Shown: positions 1 to 5,581 of the stretch, piece by piece
Layout of the letters: each line of letters begins with the position of its first letter
How positions within the stretch are numbered: the stretch's first letter is position 1
Origin: Methanoregula sp.
Lineage (GTDB): Archaea > Halobacteriota > Methanomicrobia > Methanomicrobiales > Methanospirillaceae
Direction: 5' to 3'
NCBI GenBank assembly: GCA_028705545.1
Contig: JAQWDG010000107.1
Coordinates: forward strand, 1 to 6,283
Length of the DNA stretch: 6,283 bases
The notes under the pieces: model-generated
What the model saw: only the letters and a program-made list of their open reading frames with translations
What the model was told of the DNA's origin: nothing
Databases searched by the model: none
Translations under genes and position numbers: made by a program

Positions 1-223
1 CGCTGATGTTTTTTCACGGATAGAATACTGGAAAAATCGTCTCGGATTTCCCGAACGGGAATTGTCTACAAATCAGAATTCAGGTAATACAGCATCATCG
101 CAACCGGGGGATGCCACAGCGGCGGGGGCGGAGGCTTGCCGGAGACCTAAAAGAGCGTTATCTACCCCCCGACTTCTCGCGAATACAAAAAAAAGCAAAA
201 AAAATTTCCAAGATCAGAACCGT
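1..223. other. Non-coding stretch at the left edge
   Basis: I see no convincing gene here. The open frames crossing it on the plus strand run into the antisense of the protease gene and have shadow-like composition. A TGA at 4-6 followed directly by T6 (9-14) resembles the stop-plus-T-tract arrangement seen after corA in this window, so a plus-strand gene may end just at the left edge; with only a few bases this is a guess. An inverted repeat TTCCCG-AA-CGGGAA lies at 48-61. Two A8 runs at 187-204 belong to the minus-strand terminator listed separately. No tRNA-like T-arm or other RNA signature is visible. Confidence 0.5.
187..204 (-). terminator. T-tract terminator of the site-2 protease gene
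   Basis: Read on the minus strand, two T8 runs separated by GC begin about 20 nt after the protease stop codon (224-226). Euryarchaeal RNA polymerase is known to stop at U-rich tracts without needing a hairpin, and no GC-rich stem precedes this one. Assignment as the terminator is inference from position and composition. Confidence 0.65.
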
Positions 224-1360
224 TCAGACCTTCCTCAGTTCCGTCACTTTCAGGATATCCGTCCTCGTCACGATCCCGATAATCTTGTCGTCCTGCATGA
301 TCGGGATCCGTCCGATATTCCTCGTGGTCATGAGATGGAGCGCCTCCATCACCGGGGCATCGGGCGGGAGAGTGACAAGATTGTCCCGGGTCATGACATC
401 CTTGACCTGCATGGCGTCGCGGTCGATGGGCGAGGTCCGGTTCACGTCCGCAAGCGTCACCATCCCGACGAGCATATCCCGGTCGGTGACCGGGAACCCG
501 AGGTGCTTGCTCGCATACATCATCTCCACGACTTTTGCGAGCGGCAGGTTCGCGGGAACCGCCGTCACCGTGGTCGTCATCATGCTCCCCACGGTCACGT
601 CCTGTAAGAGGAAATGGTATTTTACCGCGGTCGACTCCATGCTCGCCCCGATGTAGATGAAGAGCGCGATAAGGACAAGGAACGGGTTGATGAAGATGAG
701 CCCGACAATCCCGAAGATCACCGCAAAAACCTTGCCGACCGTTGCGGCAATCCCGGTTGCCCGGTCAAGCGGCATCCGTGTCGCAAGCACGGCCCGCAGG
801 ACTCTTCCGCCGTCCATGGGAAACGCCGGGATCAGGTTGAACACACAGAGGATGATGTTTAAGAGCCCGAGATAGCCAAAGACAAAGATCAAAAGTCCCT
901 GGTAGCCGGGATCCGCAGTCATCTCCGGGACAACATACACGAGCCCGCAGCAGGCAAAGCCGAAGACAAGGCTCATGAGCGGGCCGGCAAGGGCCATCGG
1001 AAGTTCGGTTTTTGGCTCCGGTGTCCCTTCCTCCATCTGGGCGATCCCGCCGAACATTAAGAGCGTGATGCTCTGCATCTTAATCCCCTTTGCCCGGGCA
1101 ACGAGCGAATGGGCGAGCTCGTGGACAAACACTCCCAAAAAGAGGCCGAGGGCAACGACCGTCCCGAGGATCCACGGCATCCACCCGGAAGTGATCAGGG
1201 ACGTGTCGATCGATACGTTAAAAATTTCCTTGAGCATATCGGTTGTCGGCCCGATCTCGCTCCCGATAATAAACGCAAAGAGCGGGATGACAAGGATAAA
1301 AGTGTAATGGAGAAGGATCGGGATATCGAAAAGCCGCCCGATCCGAAGAGATCCGTCCAT
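224..1360 (-). CDS. Site-2 protease family zinc metalloprotease (M50) with C-terminal CBS pair
   Basis: Polytopic membrane metalloprotease expected to cut substrates inside or near the membrane (regulated intramembrane proteolysis). The 378-residue protein shows the M50 signature HELAH at residues 80-84 (zinc ligands H80 and H84, catalytic E81) inside a hydrophobic helix. The second motif, NLIPAFPMDGGR at 175-186, supplies the third zinc ligand D183. About six hydrophobic segments span residues 12-240. Two CBS domains follow (about 255-310 and 318-375); CBS pairs commonly bind adenine nucleotides and would gate activity by energy state. This architecture matches the archaeal S2P of Methanocaldococcus jannaschii. 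The start at 1360 gives a normal N-terminus. No Shine-Dalgarno precedes it, so the mRNA may be leaderless or nearly so. It diverges from the PRC-barrel gene across 53 bp. The physiological substrate cannot be told from sequence. Family call very sure. Confidence 0.95.
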   Translation of the reverse strand: MDGSLRIGRLFDIPILLHYTFILVIPLFAFIIGSEIGPTTDMLKEIFNVSIDTSLITSGWMPWILGTVVALGLFLGVFVHELAHSLVARAKGIKMQSITLLMFGGIAQMEEGTPEPKTELPMALAGPLMSLVFGFACCGLVYVVPEMTADPGYQGLLIFVFGYLGLLNIILCVFNLIPAFPMDGGRVLRAVLATRMPLDRATGIAATVGKVFAVIFGIVGLIFINPFLVLIALFIYIGASMESTAVKYHFLLQDVTVGSMMTTTVTAVPANLPLAKVVEMMYASKHLGFPVTDRDMLVGMVTLADVNRTSPIDRDAMQVKDVMTRDNLVTLPPDAPVMEALHLMTTRNIGRIPIMQDDKIIGIVTRTDILKVTELRKV

Positions 1361-1413
1361 AAAGTAAGGATTATCTTTTTAACCCATATGGTATATACTT
1401 TCATCTGATAACG
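1361..1413. promoter_or_regulatory. Compact divergent promoter for the protease and PRC-barrel genes
   Basis: The 53-bp gap must hold promoters for both divergent genes. It contains two abutting palindromes: CCATATGG at 1384-1391 and GTATATAC at 1391-1398. The centre of CATATG (about 1387.5) lies about 27 bp from each start codon, the usual archaeal TATA-to-transcript-start distance. Neither gene has a GGAGG-type ribosome site, which fits leaderless or near-leaderless transcripts in both directions. For the minus strand, GAAA directly before GTATATAC also resembles a BRE plus TATA box, giving a leader of about 5-10 nt. Which box serves which direction is inference. Confidence 0.55.
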
Positions 1414-1683
1414 ATGGAAACCCAGATAACGGATTTATTCGGGCTCGCGATTTACACGGACAAGGGCATGTACATCGGCGAGGTCGACGATGTCGTCATT
1501 GACGTGGACTCCAAAAAGATCGAATCGCTTGTCGTAGGCAAGGTCAACGACCAGCTCTTCGAACTCAAGAACTACAAGGGCCTCAAGCTCCCGTACCGGA
1601 TCATCAGCGCCATCGACGATATCGTCCTCATCCGCCACCTGCCCGGTGCATTCGCCGGATCCGGCACGATCGAGGAACAGTAA
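1414..1683 (+). CDS. Small PRC-barrel domain protein
   Basis: An 89-residue protein made almost entirely of one PRC-barrel domain. The opening TDLFGLAIYTDKGMYIGEV (residues 6-24) is the typical first strands and turn. VDDVVIDVDSKKIESLVVG (24-42) and LKLPYRIISAIDDIVLIR (57-74) give the alternating hydrophobic strands and the final PYR-ISAIDD-VLI segment seen in archaeal members. The last 15 residues look flexible. PRC barrels are small beta-barrel adaptor modules found in ribosome maturation (RimM), photosynthetic reaction centres and stand-alone archaeal proteins. Some stand-alone ones (CdpB in haloarchaea) take part in FtsZ/SepF-based division; whether this protein belongs to that group cannot be decided here. 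There is no clear Shine-Dalgarno, so the mRNA may be leaderless. thg1 follows 94 bp later on the same strand. Confidence 0.88.
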   Translation: METQITDLFGLAIYTDKGMYIGEVDDVVIDVDSKKIESLVVGKVNDQLFELKNYKGLKLPYRIISAIDDIVLIRHLPGAFAGSGTIEEQ

Positions 1684-1761
1684 AGCCACGGTTTTTCTGG
1701 GGCAATACGGGGCGGCCTTTCACCGGCAGCCCCCGGGTATTTTTCTTATTTCGTCATTTAC

Positions 1762-1768
1762 GGGGAGG
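1762..1768 (+). promoter_or_regulatory. Shine-Dalgarno of thg1, deciding the start
   Basis: GGGGAGG lies 9 nt before the ATG at 1778. It supports that start over the in-frame ATG at 1646, which lies inside the PRC-barrel gene and would add 44 residues with no Thg1 likeness. Confidence 0.8.
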
Positions 1769-1777
1769 ATATCGTTC

Positions 1778-2509
1778 ATGGAAGACCGGGAGATCTTTGC
1801 AAACCTTGTCACCGTCCCCCCGGTCTTTGTCCGGCTCGACGGCCGTGCGTTCCATGCCCTCACAAAGAAACTCGCGTTTGCCCGGCCTTTTGACGACCGG
1901 TTCAGCGGGGCAATGGAGCAGGTCTCGCGTCTGCTCGTGGCGGAGAGCGGCCTTTCCCCGGTCTTTGCCTATACGTTCTCGGACGAGATCAGCCTGTACT
2001 TCCGCGAGCTCCCGTTCTCGGGAAGGGTGGAGAAGATCGATTCGGTCGCAGCCTCGTACGCGGCAAGCGCCCTCACGCTTGCCCTTGGCGTTGACGAGCC
2101 GCTCGCTTTTGACGCCCGGATCGTGATCGCGACCCCGGATATCGCGATCGAGTACATGACGGACCGGCAGGGTGAGGCGTGGCGCAACCACATCAACGCC
2201 TACTGCCAGCAGGCGCTCGTATCGGAGGGGATGAACATGGCAGAAGCGGCAGAAAAGCTCCGCGGGCTTGCCTCGCAGGACCTCCACGAGATGATGCACC
2301 AGAGGGGCGTGAACCTTGCAAAGACGCCGGCCTGGCAGCGCCGGGGGATCCTCGTCTCCAAAAAACCGGTGACAAAGGAAGGCTACAACCCGGTAAAAAA
2401 AGAAGCCGTGACCGTTCAGCGAAGCACGGTTGCCGCCGACCGCGACCTCCCGCTCTTTTCAACGCCAAAAGGTCAGGACTTCCTCAAAAACCTGATCTCC
2501 GGTGAATGA
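1778..2509 (+). CDS. thg1: tRNA-His guanylyltransferase, archaeal Thg1 type
   Basis: Adds a nucleotide to the 5' end of tRNA in the 3'-to-5' direction, classically G-1 of tRNA-His, which histidyl-tRNA synthetase needs as an identity element. Archaeal Thg1 enzymes extend in a template-dependent way against C73. The 243-residue protein has the metal-binding motifs of the family: VRLDGRAFHALTK at residues 18-30 (D21 and G22 matching D29/G30 of the human enzyme) and TFSDEISLYF at 66-75 (D69 and E70 matching D76/E77). Between residues 85 and 125 lies the helix-strand stretch of the polymerase-like palm, ending in FDARIVI. A C-terminal segment with AWQRRGILV (about 215-223) resembles the family's conserved basic region. 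Length is normal for archaeal forms. The frame has no internal TAG, unlike the pyrrolysine-containing Methanosarcina acetivorans gene. No good promoter fits between it and the PRC gene, so co-transcription with that gene is likely. Confidence 0.93.
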   Translation: MEDREIFANLVTVPPVFVRLDGRAFHALTKKLAFARPFDDRFSGAMEQVSRLLVAESGLSPVFAYTFSDEISLYFRELPFSGRVEKIDSVAASYAASALTLALGVDEPLAFDARIVIATPDIAIEYMTDRQGEAWRNHINAYCQQALVSEGMNMAEAAEKLRGLASQDLHEMMHQRGVNLAKTPAWQRRGILVSKKPVTKEGYNPVKKEAVTVQRSTVAADRDLPLFSTPKGQDFLKNLISGE

Positions 2510-2536
2510 TGGGGTAACGGTCGCCCCGGTTTCCTG

Positions 2537-2555
2537 TTTTTTTGTTTGTTTTTTT
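2537..2555 (+). terminator. T-tract terminator after thg1
   Basis: T7 (2537-2543), T3 and T7 (2549-2555), separated by single G residues, begin 27 nt after the thg1 stop. This fits U-tract termination in Euryarchaeota and separates thg1 from corA. No stable stem precedes it. Confidence 0.65.
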
Positions 2556-2560
2556 AAGAA

Positions 2561-2572
2561 AACCGTATAATG
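2561..2572 (+). promoter_or_regulatory. Putative TATA box of corA
   Basis: AAGAAAACC (2556-2564) runs into GTATAAT (2565-2571), a purine-rich BRE-like element followed by a TATA box. The predicted transcript start is about 2593-2595, leaving a leader of roughly 62 nt before the corA ATG. The alternative ATG at 2570 lies inside this box. Confidence 0.4.
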
Positions 2573-2599
2573 GATGCGGGCGTACTTACCCCTAGCGTA

Positions 2600-2624
2600 C
2601 CGGACAGGAGCATCCGGCAGGAGC
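2600..2624 (+). repeat. Tandem imperfect repeat in the corA leader
   Basis: CCGGACAGGAGC (2600-2611) and CCGGCAGGAGC (2614-2624) are direct repeats differing by a one-base indel, separated by AT. A third CAGGAG lies at 2643-2648 and forms part of the real ribosome site. Two exclusive stems are possible. CCGGA (2600-2604) can pair with TCCGG (2613-2617), with a CAGGAGCA loop. GTACCG (2597-2602) can pair with CGGTAC (2624-2629). A regulatory role is inference. Confidence 0.45.
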
Positions 2625-2644
2625 GGTACCATCGCCATGCAGCA

Positions 2645-2652
2645 GGAGGGGG
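2645..2652 (+). promoter_or_regulatory. Shine-Dalgarno of corA, deciding the start
   Basis: GGAGGGGG ends 4 nt before the ATG at 2657 (GGAGG itself ends 7 nt before). It is far better placed than anything before the upstream in-frame ATG at 2570. Confidence 0.8.
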
Positions 2653-2656
2653 AGAT

Positions 2657-3604
2657 ATGCAACAGATCATCATTACCAGGAAAGATGGGGACCGTGACGT
2701 CACCAGCTGCGTTGACAAAATCGAAGACGGCGCATGGATCCGGCTGTTCAACACATCGGAGACCGAACTCAAGGACCTCTCCGATGCATGTGCAATTCCG
2801 CTCGATTTCTTAAAAGCCGCACTCGATGAAGAGGAACGGCCGCGTATCGATATCGAGGACAACGTGGTGCTCGTTGTCATCGATATTCCTGCGGTAATGG
2901 AAAACGAGGGCATCAAAACCTTAACCACGCTGCCGCTCGGGATCATCGTCACCGAAAAAAATCTCGTAACGGTCTGCAAGTACGAGTCCCACCTGCTCGA
3001 AGATTTCCTGTCGGGAAAGGTCCGGCATTTTGCATCGTTTAAGAAGACCCGGTTCTTATTCCAGATCTTTTACCGGAATGCGTCGCTGTACCTGCACAAC
3101 CTCCGCCAGATTGAAAAATCGATCTCGCACATCGAGTCCGAGCTCCACAAATCCCTGAAAAACGAGGAACTTTTCAACATGATGGAGATGCAAAAGAGCC
3201 TCATTTATTTCTCGACCTCGCTCAAGAGCAACGAGGTTGTGCTCGAACGGATCATGCGGGTCAAGCCCCTGCGGATGTACGAGGAGGACTCGGACCTTCT
3301 GGACGATGTCATCACCGAGAACAAGCAGGCGCTCGAGATGTCGCAGATCTACCTGCATATCTTAAACGGCATGACCGATACGTTTGCGACGATCATTTCG
3401 AACAACCTAAACATCGTGATGAAATTTTTGGCATCGGTCACGATCATTCTCGCGGTCCCGACCATGATCGCAAGTTTCTACGGGATGAACGTGGGGGATA
3501 TCCCGCTTGCGAGCCAGCCGTATGCGTTCGAGACGATCTTTATTATCTCGTTTATCATCTCGGCGGTGATGGGAGTCCTGATGTGGAGAAAGAGGCTGTT
3601 CTGA
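2657..3604 (+). CDS. corA: CorA-family divalent cation (Mg2+/Co2+) channel
   Basis: Pentameric inner-membrane channel for Mg2+ (some members Co2+ or other divalents), gated by cytosolic metal. At 315 residues it has the usual CorA length. Residues 1-130 form the soluble alpha/beta domain, and about 130-255 the long acidic helices of the funnel and stalk. TM1 spans roughly 256-274, followed by the signature YGMN at 275-278 that forms the pore mouth. TM2 is about 291-310, and the basic tail WRKRLF ends the protein, the counterpart of the basic sphincter end in family members. After GMN the periplasmic loop reads VGDIPLASQPYAF without the MPEL acid of classic Mg2+ transporters, so substrate preference is uncertain. 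It is flanked by T-tracts on both sides, so it is probably a single-gene transcript. Its repeat-bearing leader is a candidate for metal-dependent control. Confidence 0.93.
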   Translation: MQQIIITRKDGDRDVTSCVDKIEDGAWIRLFNTSETELKDLSDACAIPLDFLKAALDEEERPRIDIEDNVVLVVIDIPAVMENEGIKTLTTLPLGIIVTEKNLVTVCKYESHLLEDFLSGKVRHFASFKKTRFLFQIFYRNASLYLHNLRQIEKSISHIESELHKSLKNEELFNMMEMQKSLIYFSTSLKSNEVVLERIMRVKPLRMYEEDSDLLDDVITENKQALEMSQIYLHILNGMTDTFATIISNNLNIVMKFLASVTIILAVPTMIASFYGMNVGDIPLASQPYAFETIFIISFIISAVMGVLMWRKRLF

Positions 3605-3648
3605 TTTTTTGTTTTCCTCATCCCGCATCCGCACGTTTTTTGGATTTT
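3605..3648 (+). terminator. T-tract terminator region after corA
   Basis: T6 (3605-3610) and T4 (3612-3615) directly follow the stop codon, and a second pair, T6 (3636-3641) and T4 (3645-3648), comes about 20 nt later. Repeated U-tracts of this kind are the normal euryarchaeal stop signal. No GC stem is associated. Confidence 0.6.
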
Positions 3649-3712
3649 CCCCGTATCAATCCCCTTAGATTTTTGGGATAACGTTTTCATCCGCCAAGGG
3701 AGAGATCCGATC

Positions 3713-4276
3713 ATGATGAAGCCGCTGCCGCTGGATAAAGTGTACCGTTTTATCGAGCCCGGGCCGGTCGTGCTCGTGACTACGGCGCAGGGAAAGGAAC
3801 GTCCGAATGTCATGGCGATGAGCTACCATATGGTCGTTGACGATGGCGATCCTCCGCTTATTGCCTGCATGCTCGGCCCCTGGGACTACAGCTACCGGGC
3901 GTTTCGCGCAACCGGCGAGTGTGTGATTGCCGTCCCCACGGTCGATCTCGCGGCAAAAGTTGTCGCGATCGGGAACTGCTCCGGTGCTGATACGGACAAG
4001 TTCGAAACGTTTGGCCTCACCCCGCTTCCCGCAAAAATGGTCAAAGCCCCGCTCATTGGCGAGTGCCTCGCAAACTTCGAGTGCCGGATAAAAGACGACC
4101 GCCCCGTGGAAAACTACAACATGTTCATTCTCGAAGTCGTCGCGGCCTGGGTCGATCCGGAACGAAAGGAGCGCCGGGTGATCCATCACCGGGGAAACGG
4201 GACGTTTGTGGTGGACGGGCGGGTGCTCGACATCAGAAAGAAGATGACTAAGTGGCCGACCTATATCCGGGACTGA
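3713..4276 (+). CDS. Flavin reductase-like FMN-binding split-barrel protein
   Basis: A 187-residue protein of the flavin reductase-like / flavoredoxin group, which binds FMN in a split beta-barrel and passes electrons to or from flavin. Residues 17-40 (GPVVLVTTAQGKERPNVMAM and on) form the first strands that contact the flavin. PPLIACMLGPWDYSYRAFRATGECVIAVP (47-75) is the characteristic core, with the small-residue segment and the GECVIAVP strand. GNCSGADTDKFETFGLT (87-103) is the conserved helix-loop. C-terminal strands run to about 173, with a basic tail. A ribosome site GGGAGAG (3698-3704) precedes two adjacent ATGs (3713 and 3716); either could be used. A weak TATA-like TTAGATTTTT at 3665-3674 could give a short leader. 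No partner redox gene lies in the window, so the electron partner and true role are unknown. Methanogen homologues are common and mostly uncharacterised. Confidence 0.85.
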   Translation: MMKPLPLDKVYRFIEPGPVVLVTTAQGKERPNVMAMSYHMVVDDGDPPLIACMLGPWDYSYRAFRATGECVIAVPTVDLAAKVVAIGNCSGADTDKFETFGLTPLPAKMVKAPLIGECLANFECRIKDDRPVENYNMFILEVVAAWVDPERKERRVIHHRGNGTFVVDGRVLDIRKKMTKWPTYIRD

Positions 4277-4466
4277 GTGCAGGCATGCTTCCGGTTTTTG
4301 CCGGTCGGTAAACCAAAATGAAGATCCGGCGGATGAGACGGACAGGGTAACCCGGGACGTATCCGGAAATCCAGAAGATCCCGGTACCAGGAAACCGGCC
4401 GGTGCCCATCCCCCCAACACCCCCCCAAAAAAATACCCGCCGTTTTCGATCCCATACCCTTTTTTT

Positions 4467-4509
4467 GTTTCGGGATAAATTCCACGCTGGAGTGGAGTTT
4501 TCCCGGAGC
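4467..4509 (+). promoter_or_regulatory. Long predicted hairpin in the PiT leader
   Basis: AAATTCCAC (4477-4485) pairs with GTGGAGTTT (4492-4500) around the hexaloop GCTGGA, with one G-U. After a single bulged T (4476), CGGGA (4471-4475) pairs with TCCCG (4501-4505), giving 14 bp. GTTT (4467-4470) can continue with GAGC (4506-4509), counting two G-U pairs. The hairpin ends 37 nt before the PiT ATG. It could be an mRNA leader structure or a DNA operator; the choice is inference. Confidence 0.55.
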
Positions 4510-4541
4510 CGTTGCCTGAGCCGGTCCCGGAAAAGCCTGAG
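4501..4541 (+). repeat. Duplicated two-part motif before the PiT start
   Basis: TCCCGGA-N6-GCCTGAG (4501-4520) is followed by TCCCGGA-N3-GCCTGAG (4525-4541). The second copy overlaps the likely ribosome site GAGGG (4539-4543), which is only 3 nt from the ATG at 4547. The first TCCCG is also the 3' arm of the hairpin at 4467-4509. Confidence 0.6.
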
Positions 4542-4546
4542 GGTAC

Positions 4547-5575
4547 ATGCTCGAAATTGCCATCCTTATTGTCCTGTTCGCGTTCGCCTTTACGTTCACG
4601 AACGGGTTCCAGGACGCAAGCTCGATAGCCGCGACTTTCATCGCGTCGCGTTCCGCATCCCCCAAAGCCGGTATCCTGCTCGTTTCTGGCATGTCGTTTC
4701 TCGGCGCAATCCTCGGTGGGAGCGCAGTCGCGTTCACGCTCGCAGGTCTCGTGGTCCTCCCCTCGGTCGATGCAATGCTCGTCGTCCTTCTTGTCGCCCT
4801 GCTCGCGGCAAGTTCCTGGAATATCATCACCCGGAGGTTCGATCTCCCGTCATCGTCAACGCACGGGCTCGTGGGCGGGCTTATCGGGGGCGGGATGGCG
4901 GCCGCCGGCGCGGGCTGCGTTACCTGGGGATTTGACGAACTGCTCTCGCCCGCCCACGAACTCACGGGACTTTCCCTGATCCTCGTCTTCTTTGTTATTT
5001 CGGTCCTGATCGGGTTCTTCGGCAGCTACTTCATGTACCGGGTAACGGCCGTTCTTCTCCGGAATGCAAAGCGGTCCGTCAACACCACGCTTGTCCGGCT
5101 CAACTGGATCGCCGCGGCGGTCATGGCGTTTTTCAATGGTGCGAACGACACCCAGAAACAGATGGGGATCATCGCGGTGGCCCTTGCAGCCGCGGGCGGG
5201 GCCGCGGTATCCGTTGTCCCGTTCTGGGTGCGCTGCACCTGTGCAGTCCTGCTCGCGGCCGGCACGGTCTCCGGCGGCTGGGGGATCATGAAAACACTTG
5301 GTAACCGGATCTTCAAGATGTCGCCGGTCCATTCGTTCGATTCCCAGTTTTTTTCTGCGGCCTCTCTTGGCCTCTCCACGATTGCGGGAGCGCCGGTCTC
5401 CTCCACGCAGGTGATCACTATGTCCGTTCTCGGGGTCGGGGCCGCGGAAAACCCGCGGAAAGTGCGTTGGACCACGGGAAAGAAAATCCTCATTACCATG
5501 GCGGTAACTATACTCGTTACTATGGGAATCGCATTTGTCTTCTACCGGATCGTTGCACCTTTTGCGGGGGTATGA
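4547..5575 (+). CDS. PiT-family inorganic phosphate transporter
   Basis: Low-affinity phosphate permease driven by a cation gradient (H+ in bacterial PitA-type, Na+ in others). Many members carry neutral metal-phosphate complexes. The 342-residue protein is hydrophobic with about ten membrane segments and the duplicated PiT signature. Repeat 1 has TNGFQDASSIAAT (residues 18-30) and PSSSTHGLVGGLIG (101-114). Repeat 2 has FNGANDTQKQMGI (196-208) and GAPVSSTQVITMSVLGVG (281-298). The N-G-x-D cores are intact in both halves. In the second half the histidine of the usual STTH is glutamine (SSTQ), and the first half reads DASS in place of the common DAAN. There is no long cytosolic loop, as in compact prokaryotic PiT. 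The DUF47 partner begins 6 bp after its stop. The ribosome site is unusually close, and a structured leader precedes it. Coupling ion unknown. Confidence 0.93.
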   Translation: MLEIAILIVLFAFAFTFTNGFQDASSIAATFIASRSASPKAGILLVSGMSFLGAILGGSAVAFTLAGLVVLPSVDAMLVVLLVALLAASSWNIITRRFDLPSSSTHGLVGGLIGGGMAAAGAGCVTWGFDELLSPAHELTGLSLILVFFVISVLIGFFGSYFMYRVTAVLLRNAKRSVNTTLVRLNWIAAAVMAFFNGANDTQKQMGIIAVALAAAGGAAVSVVPFWVRCTCAVLLAAGTVSGGWGIMKTLGNRIFKMSPVHSFDSQFFSAASLGLSTIAGAPVSSTQVITMSVLGVGAAENPRKVRWTTGKKILITMAVTILVTMGIAFVFYRIVAPFAGV

Positions 5576-5581
5576 ACCGGG

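Larger units (their letters stand above)
4277..4546 (+). other. 270-bp intergenic region and leader of the phosphate transporter
   Basis: No gene is supported here. The first 120 bp hold only weak GC-rich self-complementarity. Then come C-tracts (4405-4426; G-tracts on the other strand), A7 followed by TAC at 4427-4436 (a weak TATA candidate with a transcript start near 4458), T7 at 4460-4466, a long hairpin at 4467-4509 and a duplicated motif at 4501-4541 reaching into the ribosome site. Open frames in this stretch (for example an ATG at 4402) have proline/arginine/serine-rich shadow composition. Confidence 0.6.

Noticed and set aside
48..61. Inverted repeat TTCCCG-AA-CGGGAA as an operator or hairpin
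   Set aside because: Short arms, no neighbouring promoter or gene start, and easily expected by chance.
62..656. Two plus-strand frames of 181 codons at the left end
   Set aside because: Mostly antisense to the CBS domains of the protease, with H/R/D-rich shadow composition.
1646..1777. 44-residue N-terminal extension of Thg1
   Set aside because: It begins inside the PRC-barrel gene and lacks Thg1 likeness; the ATG at 1778 has a good ribosome site.
1684..1777. Independent promoter for thg1 in the T-rich stretch near 1738-1751
   Set aside because: Any TATA box there would start the transcript at or after the ribosome site at 1762-1768, so read-through from the PRC gene is more likely.
2570..2656. 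29-residue N-terminal extension of CorA
   Set aside because: The ATG at 2570 lies in the putative TATA box and has no ribosome site, while the ATG at 2657 has a strong one and gives normal CorA length.
3665..4420. 251-codon minus-strand frame opposite the flavin reductase gene
   Set aside because: Antisense of a clear family member, with shadow-like composition and no recognisable motif.
4402..4935. Plus-strand frame starting in the intergenic region and overlapping PiT
   Set aside because: R/S/P-rich sequence out of frame with PiT. Its first part translates homopolymer tracts, and no known family is visible.
4261..4965. 234-codon minus-strand frame over the intergenic region and PiT N-terminus
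   Set aside because: Low-complexity A/P/S/R composition, overlaps a conserved PiT segment, and has no ribosome site or domain.
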